A DNA stretch of 45,523 nt from Mesorhizobium sp. WSM3626 (GCF_000513935.1 NZ_AZUY01000049.1:863-46385), one strand, 5' to 3'; positions 8,633 through 16,823 are shown, counted from the stretch's first letter. The notes: generated from the letters alone by a model not told the origin. Translations and numbers: made by a program.

Positions 8633-9364
8633 ATGACCTCCATCAAACTGAACAATGTCAGCCTCGTCTATCGGCTGTTTGAAAAGCTGACGCTTTCGGC
8701 GCCTGGCCGGCGTCGCAGCGCTCTTGGCGGCAACATAGCAAAGGCGGGCACCAAACAGGTCGTGCAGGCGCTCGACGGTGTCAGCTTCGAGCTCAAGGCG
8801 GGCGACCGGTTAGGGCTTGTCGGCCCGAATGGCGCCGGTAAGACCACCCTGCTCAAGGTTCTATACGGAATCTACCAGCCAACGGGCGGCACGATGTCCA
8901 TCGCCGGCAAAGTCGATGCGCTGTTCAACATCAGTATAGGTTTCCGACCCGAGGCCACCGGGCGCAGGAACATCGTGCTGAGGGGATTGATCAGCGGCTG
9001 GACGAAGGCCGAGATCGAAGAGAAGGTGGAAGAAATAATCGATTTCAGCGAACTCGGTGATTTCATCGATGTCCCGTTCAAGGCCTACAGCCAGGGCATG
9101 GCCGCGCGTCTCGCCTTCGCAGCGGCGACAGCGCTTGATCCTGAGATTCTGCTGATGGACGAGTGGATCGGCGCCGGCGATGCGGCGTTCCAACAGAAAG
9201 CCAAACGGCGCATGGACGAATTGGCAGAAAAAGCAGGTATCATTGTCCTGGCCAGCCACGATGAGAATCTGATCAACAGCGTATGCACAAAAAAGCTTAC
9301 GCTTCGCAGTGGGCGAGTGGAGTCGCTACATCCGGTCGTGAAAGTCCCGTCCAGGAAGCATTGA
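8633..9364 (+). CDS. wzt: ABC transporter ATP-binding protein for polysaccharide export (Wzt-like, short form)
   Basis: A 243-residue ATPase. The Walker A motif GPNGAGKTT is near residues 64-72, the signature-type segment YSQGMAARLAF near 149-159 and Walker B ILLMDEW near 172-178. It pairs with the permease encoded 5 bases upstream and powers export of polysaccharide. It stops right after the nucleotide-binding domain. The extra C-terminal carbohydrate-binding domain of E. coli O9a/O8 Wzt, which recognises capped O-antigen, is absent. Export should therefore not depend on a terminal cap, as in KpsT or the Klebsiella O2a type. The next gene is convergent. Confidence 0.92.
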   Translation: MTSIKLNNVSLVYRLFEKLTLSAPGRRRSALGGNIAKAGTKQVVQALDGVSFELKAGDRLGLVGPNGAGKTTLLKVLYGIYQPTGGTMSIAGKVDALFNISIGFRPEATGRRNIVLRGLISGWTKAEIEEKVEEIIDFSELGDFIDVPFKAYSQGMAARLAFAAATALDPEILLMDEWIGAGDAAFQQKAKRRMDELAEKAGIIVLASHDENLINSVCTKKLTLRSGRVESLHPVVKVPSRKH

Positions 9365-9420
9365 TTGACTCCTAAGATGCTGGCGCTTGAGAAACTCATA
9401 CGCCATGCAGGTCTCAGCCG

Positions 9421-11382
9421 TCATCTCACAAGAGACATAAGGTTCCTGCCGATCCGATAGAATGGCCGCAAGACATAGAATACGGAGGGAGCCCTGGCGT
9501 GCAAAGACCTCTTGGCAGCCCCGATCGTCGTCACGATAGATTCCTTAAGGAGCGGCTGACGCGCGCCGACAAGAGAGTTGCCGTTAACCTCAACCACAGG
9601 AGCTAGAACAGGGTTGCCGTTGGCTTCGATCATAATGGGATGGCCATTCGCCTTCCAAATGCGCATTTTCTCAATGAGTGCGAAAAAGCTGTACACCGGA
9701 GAATGTGTCAGCATCTTTTGCAACTTATATTCGAGCATTGTGTAGTTGAAGGCAGCCTGTCTTGGGGACATGATCTGATGAGCGAGGTATCCCGCATCCT
9801 GCGCGACATAGACAATAGCCCGCTCCAAGGCATGCGGTAGATCGCCGTCCCGATAATTCCCCTCGGTTGGAAAATCGCTGAGCTTCCAATTCCTGTCGAA
9901 CAGCTTCTGCAGTGCCTTGGGCCGAAACCAAAACATCGACCCGTATGGAGCCAATGGCGTATCCTCATCGAGAGGCACTTTGACGTCGATCTTTCTGAGC
10001 AGGTCCTTCACCGGCTCTTTATTGGAGAACCACGAATATCCCATCGTCATGAATGAAATATGGATAATAGGTGCGATGGCAATTCCGATAACCGGATTCT
10101 TTCGAAATAAGTCTATGACGTTCGCAACATAGCCTGGGCTGTTCAGAAGATTTTCCAACAGATGGTTCTTGAACAGCAACCCTTGCGCGGCAGAGACCTG
10201 TGGCGACTTCTTTGTGTGAATCCTGCAAACGAGATCGTAGTTGTCTTGCTGGAAGATATCCTTGCAAGAAATGAAGAGCGCCGCCATGTCGCGTCCACGG
10301 TTTTCGCTCACGACACGAACAATCGAATTACCTATACCTACCTCCTTCTTAAGACGAGCCTCGATTAACCTCTTCTTCTTGCTAGTATCTGTTGTCGCGA
10401 TGAAATCGTATTTATTTCCTATATTCCTGGAGTATGACAGCAACTCATCCAAAAGCTCTACGTAAAAGACGTGAGCGCACACCGCAATTCGCAAATCATT
10501 CGGGGCGTTATCCTCAAGTATCTGATCGGGCAGCACAGACATCAATGCTGCATTGGTATTCAATATCCTCGGTGAGGCACCACGAGCAATGTTCCTCCAA
10601 ACAAGACCTAAGTCGTAATCTGACGTTTCGCGTATGATATCGATAGCCTTTGGAAGGTTTATCGCATGAGCCTCATGAAACAGAGACTCGTGGAAAAATA
10701 ATCGCCTTTTTAGTATTGGTATCCTATTCTTAATGGTTTCCTCAATATTAATAAAGCACGGGTAATCCGAACCGTAGTCATCCGGATTCTGATACGCTTC
10801 GTATTTGTATTTCAGCTTCGAAAAATGATCGCTGAACCGACTCTCGTGCTTCAGAACCGATTCATTATAGCTTCCTATCTCGGGCATTGTCTCCCAGTAC
10901 CGGCGAAATGCCAAAGAGGTAAGCATCGGCTTCCGAATGGCTATGAAATGGGAATTGATGTGCCGAGGGAGATGGCCTTGTCCCGTAAAAGGGTTCGGAG
11001 TCATCTCCTTGTGAATCGTGATCCCCCAGAAATCGAGGGACTTCCTTTTCTCCATCTCTTCGAACATCTCCGAGAACGGATAGATGGGTCCATAAAATGT
11101 ATGATTGTAGAGCAGAAGTTCATCATACTCGCCAAGATTTTCGTATCCGACCGACTCAATTCCGGTCTTATAGGCCCAAACATCGAATCCGCTGTTGTCT
11201 CGAATTATTATCTCTTCGACCAATGGCTTAACGGCCATTTCGGAATCGCGCGACAAAGAGCCGTTCGACACAAAAATGGTCTTACTTACGAATGGCTGCA
11301 GAGATTTGATCAGATGCAGAAAGTAGTCGTCGACGATCCCTTCTTCATCGTAAAAAAAGGCTATGGCTAGTCGCTTTATCAT
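9421..11382 (-). CDS. Rhamnan synthesis protein F (RgpF) family protein, paralog 1
   Basis: A 653-residue soluble protein. The N-terminal half starts IKRLAIAFFYDE and carries RDNSGFDVWAYKTG and LLLYNHTFYGPIYPFSEMF (residues about 80-125). A second half starting RIAVCAHVFY (about 300) repeats the plan with SENRGRDMAALF and YDLVCRIHTKKSP. This is the RgpF pattern, associated with rhamnan and other rhamnose-containing glycans and probably glycosyltransferase-like. ATG 11382 has the family N-terminus. The gene is more AT-rich than its flanks, which suggests horizontal exchange. The paralog at 13875-15704 lies beyond a small accessory insert. With rmlABCD nearby, a role in adding rhamnose is a reasonable inference, but the activity of this subtype is not proven. 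Confidence 0.88.
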   Translation of the reverse strand: MIKRLAIAFFYDEEGIVDDYFLHLIKSLQPFVSKTIFVSNGSLSRDSEMAVKPLVEEIIIRDNSGFDVWAYKTGIESVGYENLGEYDELLLYNHTFYGPIYPFSEMFEEMEKRKSLDFWGITIHKEMTPNPFTGQGHLPRHINSHFIAIRKPMLTSLAFRRYWETMPEIGSYNESVLKHESRFSDHFSKLKYKYEAYQNPDDYGSDYPCFINIEETIKNRIPILKRRLFFHESLFHEAHAINLPKAIDIIRETSDYDLGLVWRNIARGASPRILNTNAALMSVLPDQILEDNAPNDLRIAVCAHVFYVELLDELLSYSRNIGNKYDFIATTDTSKKKRLIEARLKKEVGIGNSIVRVVSENRGRDMAALFISCKDIFQQDNYDLVCRIHTKKSPQVSAAQGLLFKNHLLENLLNSPGYVANVIDLFRKNPVIGIAIAPIIHISFMTMGYSWFSNKEPVKDLLRKIDVKVPLDEDTPLAPYGSMFWFRPKALQKLFDRNWKLSDFPTEGNYRDGDLPHALERAIVYVAQDAGYLAHQIMSPRQAAFNYTMLEYKLQKMLTHSPVYSFFALIEKMRIWKANGHPIMIEANGNPVLAPVVEVNGNSLVGARQPLLKESIVTTIGAAKRSLHARAPSVFYVLRPFYRIGRNLMSLVR

Positions 11383-11762
11383 TTATCGGGTCCGGATGTT
11401 ACAATGAGAGGACGATGCGCAGATTGGTCGATGTGGTGCATTTTCTCGGTCGCTTAGCGAGCATCTCCAGTTGTGAGACACCCGTCCATACGGAACAACA
11501 GCATGGTGGCACCCTGGTCGCCCAATGGAGTTTCACGGTGCAAATGAACGGGCTCGGCACCCTGTGTCAACCTTTGGGCAGCTCTGTCAACAATGCCGAG
11601 GGAGCGGTAGGTATATGGCTGCATTGCGGACCGGCTGCCTTATCCATACAGCGAAAACTGAAGCCTCCAACTCGAGAGTGGACGAAGTCGCGGGGCGGAA
11701 TACGAGTGGAAGACGGTGGAAACTTGACTACTGACTGACGCCTGCGACATGGGTAGAGAGGA
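11383..11762. other. Stretch without recognisable gene, left flank of accessory insert
   Basis: Open frames of up to about 107 codons exist on the plus strand but have no recognisable domain or convincing ribosome site. Two TGTCAAC segments near 11565-11590 resemble the direct-repeat style of insertion-sequence ends, but no transposase is visible. It looks like eroded DNA to the left of the acyltransferase remnant. Confidence 0.4.
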
Positions 11763-12075
11763 GTAAGTCAAATATCAACGAATATCCGCCGCAAGACCGG
11801 CCATTGGAACAATACGCAGATTGCCAGCGGAAAAACGAAACGAGTTCGGTATCTGGATTCCTTGCGCGGCCTCGCCGCATTGTGGGTTGTGGTAGGTTCA
11901 CGTCGCGATGATGCCACAGCCGATCTTTGGCTTGCCCGAGTGGATCGGCGTCTACGTCACCCCTGACACAATGGGAGTCCCATTGTTTTTTGTCGTGAGT
12001 GCCTTTTCGCTGTGCTTAAGCATGCCAGGACGCTTGAGGCATGAACGACCACTAACGCTGGGTGCTTTCACCTAA
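11763..12075 (+). pseudogene. Frameshifted, truncated acyltransferase-3 (OafA-type) remnant
   Basis: One frame reads KRVRYLDSLRGLAALWVVVG up to about 11898. One base later the next frame continues HVAMMPQPIFGLPEWIGVYV and GVPLFFVVSAFSLCLSMPG, ending at a TAA at 12073-12075. Joined, these are the first two conserved segments of membrane acyltransferases that acetylate O-antigen sugars (OafA/NodX family). An extra base in ggttcac near 11896-11899 breaks the frame. The remaining roughly 250 residues are missing, replaced by the convergent DUF6941-like gene, whose end it overlaps. No clear start codon is visible. It indicates that O-antigen acetylation was once encoded here. Confidence 0.75.
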
Positions 12076-12523
12076 CTAGCTGCCCAATTCGCAATCGGCC
12101 GCCATGAATTTCCTCGCCATTACGGACGATTATAACCGACAATTTTGCTGGCTCTTCAAATGCCATCCCCGGAAGCTGCAACTGCACGGCAAGAGTCAAA
12201 ATATGAATGGTTTCCGTTTCAAATTCGAAAGGAGATTTCTGCGGTAACTCATCGGCTGAAGCTGTCTGAATTGCCGTTTCCACCATGTCCGTCACGCCTG
12301 AGGTTTTATTTTCAACGCGGACCTTCACTGCTAACGATGGTATCACTTCCGGATAGCGCTCTTGGTATCTGATTGCGCACCATAGGCCGCCCGGCAAAGC
12401 CCAAGGGAGCGGTCCATCGAACAGAATTTCGTCGTTATAAACGCCGATGTAGATTTGCTTCCCGTTGGTCTCGTGTCGAATGTCATCGCAGAATATGACA
12501 CCAGCGTGTGGATGAAGGATCAT
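12068..12523 (-). CDS. DUF6941-like protein, third gene of the accessory operon
   Basis: A 151-residue soluble protein without signal peptide or membrane segment. The opening FCDDIRHETNGKQIYIGVYN and the following proline-rich strands resemble the DUF6941 family, whose members share an N-terminal CDD-R-E-GK-IGVY pattern; this match is from memory. No function is known to me. Its ATG overlaps the stop of the XRE regulator gene by 4 bases (ATGA), implying translational coupling. The gene ends against the acyltransferase remnant. Codon usage is less GC-rich than the core genes, consistent with acquisition. Confidence 0.7.
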   Translation of the reverse strand: MILHPHAGVIFCDDIRHETNGKQIYIGVYNDEILFDGPLPWALPGGLWCAIRYQERYPEVIPSLAVKVRVENKTSGVTDMVETAIQTASADELPQKSPFEFETETIHILTLAVQLQLPGMAFEEPAKLSVIIVRNGEEIHGGRLRIGQLVR

Positions 12524-12960
12524 GCTGCTTCACTGCGAATTATTTGCGTGACGACCACATCCGTGGATGGGCTATTGCCATCGCTCACGCGGCGTGAGGT
12601 AACGCAAATACGGTTGGTGCTCGGTGCTCGCGTTGGGTTGCGTATCTCTCCAGCAGGCCCAAAGCGGCGGTTCGAATGGCGGTCTACCACCGTTACCTCA
12701 ACGTCAACATCTAGAGCATTCGCGATGTCCGCTATGGTGCTGATTTCCCAATTGGGCTTCGTCCCTGAAAACCATCGAGAGATGGCGGATTTATTGATTC
12801 CGAGACGGTCGGCAAGTTGAGTGAGAGTGAACCCTGTCTCCACTTTCCTGGCCTGGATTACCGCCCAAAACGTACTCACAAAAGCAGAGCGCAGAATTCC
12901 CCGCTCGAACTCTTGAGCAAACTCTTGGTCGGAAATCGTCTTAGATTTCTTCATCCACAT
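12520..12960 (-). CDS. XRE-family helix-turn-helix regulator, second gene of the accessory operon
   Basis: A 146-residue protein with a HTH_3 domain at about residues 40-95. FTLTQLADRLGINKSAISRWFSG is the helix-turn-helix, followed by ISTIADIANALDVDVEVTV. An N-terminal extension (EFERGILRSAFVSTFWAVIQ) and a basic, Arg-rich tail flank it. An ATG at 12960 follows AAGGGG by 10 bases; ATG 12954 is also possible. It overlaps the upstream gene by 20 bases and the downstream gene by 4. It probably represses its own operon through the palindrome at 13471-13492. This arrangement is reminiscent of toxin-antitoxin or phage-like control modules, but no partner toxin family is recognised. Confidence 0.88.
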   Translation of the reverse strand: MWMKKSKTISDQEFAQEFERGILRSAFVSTFWAVIQARKVETGFTLTQLADRLGINKSAISRWFSGTKPNWEISTIADIANALDVDVEVTVVDRHSNRRFGPAGEIRNPTRAPSTNRICVTSRRVSDGNSPSTDVVVTQIIRSEAA

Positions 12961-13363
12961 CGCGACATAGCCCCTTAAGGTACCCTAACGCTGTTGCTGC
13001 TCGAAAAGGCAGCACATTACCCATAGTGCCGCTCCAAAGACCGGGGATACCGGCGGCAGTGTCTCTGTAGTTCCTGTTCTTATGAAGCCCTAGCCAATGC
13101 CGACAATGCAACCCTAAGCCTACGAATATGCCGGCATCGAGGAAACGACCGAATAGGCGTACTTGGAAGTGCCTAGGCTTCCGAGCGCAAATCACCCAAA
13201 CCTCATCAAGAGTATGTAACCGTTCCATGTCCGGACCCTGCTCGTCTGGATCCCCTTTAAGGCTCACCGCGATGTACCAACCGAAACAAAAATTCGCGAT
13301 TTGCTCTTCCATTTCCGCCATTGGCAGATGGCTCAACTCGGGGTCTTTCCCGGCTAGACCCAT
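12941..13363 (-). CDS. Protein of unknown function, first gene of the accessory operon
   Basis: I do not recognise a family. With ATG 13363 the product is 140 residues. It contains LSHLPMAEMEEQIANFCFGWYIAVSLKG, a charged DEVWVICARKPRHFQVRLFGRF block and several Trp, His and Arg residues toward the C-terminus; there is no signal peptide or membrane helix. The open frame extends up to a TTG at 13489, but that codon falls inside the predicted -35 box. The ATG at 13363, preceded by AAGG five bases upstream, is therefore preferred; GTG 13381 is an alternative. It overlaps the XRE gene by 20 bases. The strand-turn segment VWVICARKPRHFQVRLFGRF could belong to a small compact enzyme or toxin, which is speculation. 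Confidence 0.6.
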   Translation of the reverse strand: MGLAGKDPELSHLPMAEMEEQIANFCFGWYIAVSLKGDPDEQGPDMERLHTLDEVWVICARKPRHFQVRLFGRFLDAGIFVGLGLHCRHWLGLHKNRNYRDTAAGIPGLWSGTMGNVLPFRAATALGYLKGLCRDVDEEI

Positions 13364-13459
13364 ATGAACCTTAGGCGTCACATAAAGAAACCGCTTGGCC
13401 TCCGCCCTCTGCCTAAGCGGTGGTCGCGCAACGAGACGACCTGTCCCCGTTGCTCGATA

Positions 13460-13492
13460 CAAAATAAGATTAGTTGCGTTTAAAGTCAACTA
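13460..13492 (-). promoter_or_regulatory. Promoter with overlapping palindromic operator for the XRE operon
   Basis: Read leftward, a TTGACT (13489-13484) and a TATTTT (13466-13461) are 17 bases apart, an ideal sigma-70 arrangement. The -35 box sits inside a 22-bp dyad at 13471-13492 whose arms are TAGTTG..TTTAAA..CAACTA, symmetric except for the two dinucleotides flanking the centre. A bound repressor would cover the -35, so autoregulation by the XRE protein is the simplest reading. The same site also lies 70 bases upstream of the divergent small ORF at 13563. Confidence 0.65.
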
Positions 13493-13562
13493 CTACCCCC
13501 GCCGGCGCAACCGTTTTCCTCTCGAATGGGAAACGTGACATTACCAGCCCAGGAGACAGCCT

Positions 13563-13709
13563 ATGACAGATTTGACTTTGAGTGAGGCCCTACGCGAGAA
13601 CCGCTTAGAAGATTTCATCAAACAACAGGAGGCCAATGGCATTGGCTCCGTGGATTGTCGCGACGATCGCGTGCGTGCTTCCGTGACTGCATTGATGTAT
13701 TACTGTTAG
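13563..13709 (+). CDS. Small ORF (48 residues), divergent from the XRE operon
   Basis: It starts with ATG after CAGGAGACAGCCT, a strong ribosome site with AGGAG about 8 bases upstream. The product begins MTDLTLSEALRENRLEDFIK and continues with QQEANGIGSVDC; it is short, charged and soluble. The N-terminus resembles small unannotated proteins that I recall from Mesorhizobium and phage regions. The C-terminus may be truncated by a frameshift, because a further open frame follows to about 13800. Function unknown. It could share the operator region with the XRE operon. Confidence 0.5.
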   Translation: MTDLTLSEALRENRLEDFIKQQEANGIGSVDCRDDRVRASVTALMYYC

Positions 13710-13874
13710 AGCGACCGACCAACAACTATGGAAGAAGAATCGCGGACAAATTCTCAGGTCGGATGCCCAAACTGTCCTTAGATATTCAGAGAGCTTGAGA
13801 CGTTATCCACCCTTCGCACAGCCTGCCGAAATACATCCGAGTGGGAGCGAGGACCGCACCTGCGAAGGCGGCTC

Positions 13875-15704
13875 CTACGCTTTCCTAGCCAGACGATTTC
13901 CAACTGCTATTATTGCTCGGTAAGGCGGCCTAAGGATACGAAAGAGAAAGGGCGATCTGCGTGTTGTCGCTCGCTTAAGGGCTAGAACCAGGACCCTGAA
14001 CGCTGATTTCACGCCATAGTTTGGCGACTGACCGGAATAGAAAGCCGACAATTTTGCTTCCAGCATGGTATAATTTCGAGCCGCATGGCTGGGCGTCAGG
14101 ACATGGCGGAACACGTAGCCGGCATCAAGCGCCACATATGCCACGATCCGTTCAATCGCATAAGGCAAGCTGCCGTCCTTATGACGTGCTCCAGCGAAGT
14201 CGCTCCATTTCCACTCGTGCGCGAATAACTTCCTTAGTGCCAGCGGTCTGAACCAGTACATTCCACCGTAAGGCGCCACCGGCATGTCGTCATCAAGGTG
14301 TATTTTCAGCCCCAGCTCTTCGGCGAGCAGTGCGACATTATCCTTGTTTCCGAACCAGGAGTTTCCCATCGTAGGATAGCCAATATGGACTATCGGCGGC
14401 ATGACAAGTCCAATGGCGGAATTTTCCGCGAACAACCTGATTATGTTTTCGACATAGGCTTTCGAGTAAAGCAAATTATCGAGCATATGCAGCTTGAATT
14501 GGTCACCCCTGGCCCCATCCTGGGGGGATTTCTTAGAATGCACACGGCAAACAAGATCATATTCTCCATTTAAGACATAATCTCGGCAAGAAATCAGCAA
14601 CGCTGACGTATCTCGGCCGTCATTTGAATCAACGACATGTATGATCACACGGTTGGCACCGCGCGCCCCGGCCATCGAGACTTCTATCATCGCCTTTTTT
14701 TCATCGGTGTCGGTCGTGACGATCAGGTCATATCCAGCGGGAATATTCTCCACATAGGCCAACATCTCCCCCGACATTTCGGGATAAAATATATGAGCTA
14801 TAACAGCGATACGAAACGGCTCCTCCACCATATTTACCTCTGCGACCTCATCAGAGAGTACTGACATGAGAGCAGAATTGCTGTTGAGCGTTCTCGGCTT
14901 CGCGACTTTTCCGATACTTCTCCATACCAATGAAAGATCATATTCTGAATTTTTCTCGATCAGACACAGAGCCCTTGGTAGATTTATCGCCTCCCTGTCC
15001 AAAAATAGCGTATCCTGAAAAAAAAGCCTTCTCTTTAGAATCGGACTCCTGTTCTCAATGGTTTTATCAACCTCCATCAAAACAGGATAGTTAGTCTTGT
15101 AGTTATTCGGGTCAACATAGACCGAACATCTATATCCTATATCCTCAAAATGCTTGGTGAAGACGGTTTCGTGCTTCTTAATCGAATCCATATAAGAGTC
15201 GATCCGGCTCATTTGCTGCCAATACAGCTTGAAAGCTTCCGACTGATGAAGAGGCTTCCGGACCGCGATAAAGTGTGAGTTGAGATGAAATGGCAATTCC
15301 GATTTCATCGAGTTGAAAGGGTGTGGACGCATCGCACGGTGGGCCGATATGCCCCAAAAATCACACGCCTCACTGTCCATTTGCGAAAACATCTCGGAAA
15401 ATGGAAAAATCGGACCATAGAATGTATGATTGAAGAGTAGCACTTCATCAAAGTCGGCAAGCCGCTCCCAGCCGATATCGGTCAGGCCGGCCTTGTAAGC
15501 CCAGACGTCGAATCCCCTGTTCTCCCGAACAATTAGTCTGTCGACAATCTGCGAGACGCGATCCGCGGATTCCTCATCCAAGAAGCCATTGGACACGACC
15601 ATCATGTGTTCGACGAACGGCTTTAGTGACTCCAGCAGATGAAGATAATAGTCTTCGACCTTGCCGTTTTCATCATAGTGGAATGCGATGGCCAAGCGCT
15701 TCAT
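13875..15704 (-). CDS. Rhamnan synthesis protein F (RgpF) family protein, paralog 2
   Basis: A 609-residue protein closely similar in plan to the one encoded at 9421-11382. It opens MKRLAIAFHYDENGKVEDYY, has VRENRGFDVWAYKAG and LLFNHTFYGPIFPFSEMF (about residues 80-120), then a second module starting FRIAVIAHIFY with DSNDGRDTSALLISC and YDLVCRVHSKKSP, and ends with a basic PPYRAIIAVGNRLARKA tail. ATG 15704 is unambiguous. Both paralogs are on the same strand and apparently descend from a duplication later split by the accessory insert. The role is inferred to be transfer of rhamnose (or a related 6-deoxysugar) in O-polysaccharide assembly on the cytoplasmic face. The two paralogs may add different linkages. 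Confidence 0.88.
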   Translation of the reverse strand: MKRLAIAFHYDENGKVEDYYLHLLESLKPFVEHMMVVSNGFLDEESADRVSQIVDRLIVRENRGFDVWAYKAGLTDIGWERLADFDEVLLFNHTFYGPIFPFSEMFSQMDSEACDFWGISAHRAMRPHPFNSMKSELPFHLNSHFIAVRKPLHQSEAFKLYWQQMSRIDSYMDSIKKHETVFTKHFEDIGYRCSVYVDPNNYKTNYPVLMEVDKTIENRSPILKRRLFFQDTLFLDREAINLPRALCLIEKNSEYDLSLVWRSIGKVAKPRTLNSNSALMSVLSDEVAEVNMVEEPFRIAVIAHIFYPEMSGEMLAYVENIPAGYDLIVTTDTDEKKAMIEVSMAGARGANRVIIHVVDSNDGRDTSALLISCRDYVLNGEYDLVCRVHSKKSPQDGARGDQFKLHMLDNLLYSKAYVENIIRLFAENSAIGLVMPPIVHIGYPTMGNSWFGNKDNVALLAEELGLKIHLDDDMPVAPYGGMYWFRPLALRKLFAHEWKWSDFAGARHKDGSLPYAIERIVAYVALDAGYVFRHVLTPSHAARNYTMLEAKLSAFYSGQSPNYGVKSAFRVLVLALKRATTRRSPFLFRILRPPYRAIIAVGNRLARKA

Positions 15705-15764
15705 TGTAATCCGCTACGCGCTTTTGGGTGAAACAGCGCAGCTTTTCGGCGCGATAAGTTGAGC

Positions 15765-16823
15765 TTAGCCAAGTCGTGAATCAATCCACTCGGAAAGCTG
15801 GCCGATCCCCTCGTCCACGCTTTTCAAAGGTCGCCATTCCAGTTCGCGCACCGTCCTGTCAATGTCGGCGACGGCACAGCGTACATCACCGTTGCGGAAC
15901 ATGCCGTTGACGTGCGGCTCGGGCGCCCCATACCGCTTCGCGACGATTTTCGCCAGATCAAGGACCGTGGTCTTGGAGCCCGTGCCGACATCATAGGCGA
16001 GCGATTGCGACAGATCTGTTGTCGTGGCCTTGTCGATGGCCGAGGCAACGTCGTCAATGAACACAAAATCCCTTCCGATATCGCCATCTTCATAGATCGG
16101 GATGCTCTTGCCTTCCTTGGCCATCCTGATGAACAACGACACAATTCCCGTGTAGCTATTCGTCAAGGACTGGCCGGGGCCATATACGTTTTGAAGACGA
16201 AGCACGTTGACGGCCGTTCCGAATGACAGGGCCCAGGCCCGCAATATCTGTTCCTGGGTTAGTTTGGTCGCCCCGTAGATACTGGTCGGATTCGGTATCG
16301 TTTTTTCCGCATCCATCGGCAGAGGTTCAAGGCCGGGAAAATCCCACTCCGCGCGCTCGAGCTGCTGCTTCGATCTCTGGCCCGGATAGGTTACTTGGCC
16401 GCCCCCCCTTGAACGCCATGCCCCTTCTCCGTAGACGGCGCGGCTTGACGCCAGGACAAAGCGCTCAGGAACATGCGATGCGGTGGCGAAAGCGTCCAAC
16501 ATGCGGGTTGTGCCAAGGACGTTCGCTATCGCGTGGCGAGAGCCCTCTGTGAGTGACTGTCCGGTGCCCGTTTCAGCCGCAAGATGCACCACAACTTCGG
16601 GCCGGGCGGTTTCCAACGCCTGCGTCCAGGTGGAAGCCTCGGTCACATCCGCAATCACGAGTTCAACGCGCGGATCAAGTTCGGCGGGACGCTTTCGCTC
16701 AGCGTGAATCTGCGGGTGCAAGATGTCCACGACGATTACGCGACCGAAACGATTCGCCAATTTGGTGGAGAGCGCACAGCCAATGAAACCGGCTCCGCCA
16801 GTCACTACACATGTTTTAGACAT
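15765..16823 (-). CDS. NAD-dependent nucleotide-sugar epimerase/dehydratase (extended SDR)
   Basis: A 352-residue extended SDR. GGAGFIG (residues 9-15) binds NAD; VVHLAAETGTGQS, SSRAVYGEGAW and the catalytic YGATK (Y-x3-K) follow, and YEDGDIGRDFVFIDDV is the usual second-half motif. An insert of about 35 residues after SSRAVYG (RSRGGGQVTYPGQRSKQQ) is seen in a subgroup of surface-polysaccharide epimerases. The substrate cannot be read from sequence; the options are an NDP-hexose 4-epimerase or a 6-deoxyhexose enzyme. It lies 60 bases upstream of rgpF paralog 2 on the same strand, so it probably supplies a donor sugar for that enzyme. Confidence 0.85.
   Translation of the reverse strand: MSKTCVVTGGAGFIGCALSTKLANRFGRVIVVDILHPQIHAERKRPAELDPRVELVIADVTEASTWTQALETARPEVVVHLAAETGTGQSLTEGSRHAIANVLGTTRMLDAFATASHVPERFVLASSRAVYGEGAWRSRGGGQVTYPGQRSKQQLERAEWDFPGLEPLPMDAEKTIPNPTSIYGATKLTQEQILRAWALSFGTAVNVLRLQNVYGPGQSLTNSYTGIVSLFIRMAKEGKSIPIYEDGDIGRDFVFIDDVASAIDKATTTDLSQSLAYDVGTGSKTTVLDLAKIVAKRYGAPEPHVNGMFRNGDVRCAVADIDRTVRELEWRPLKSVDEGIGQLSEWIDSRLG

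Noticed and set aside
11560..11595. Two TGTCAAC segments that could be insertion-sequence end repeats
   Set aside because: No transposase frame or matching opposite end was found.
11415..11738. A 107-codon frame in the accessory insert
   Set aside because: No ribosome site, no homology, odd composition; treated as eroded DNA.
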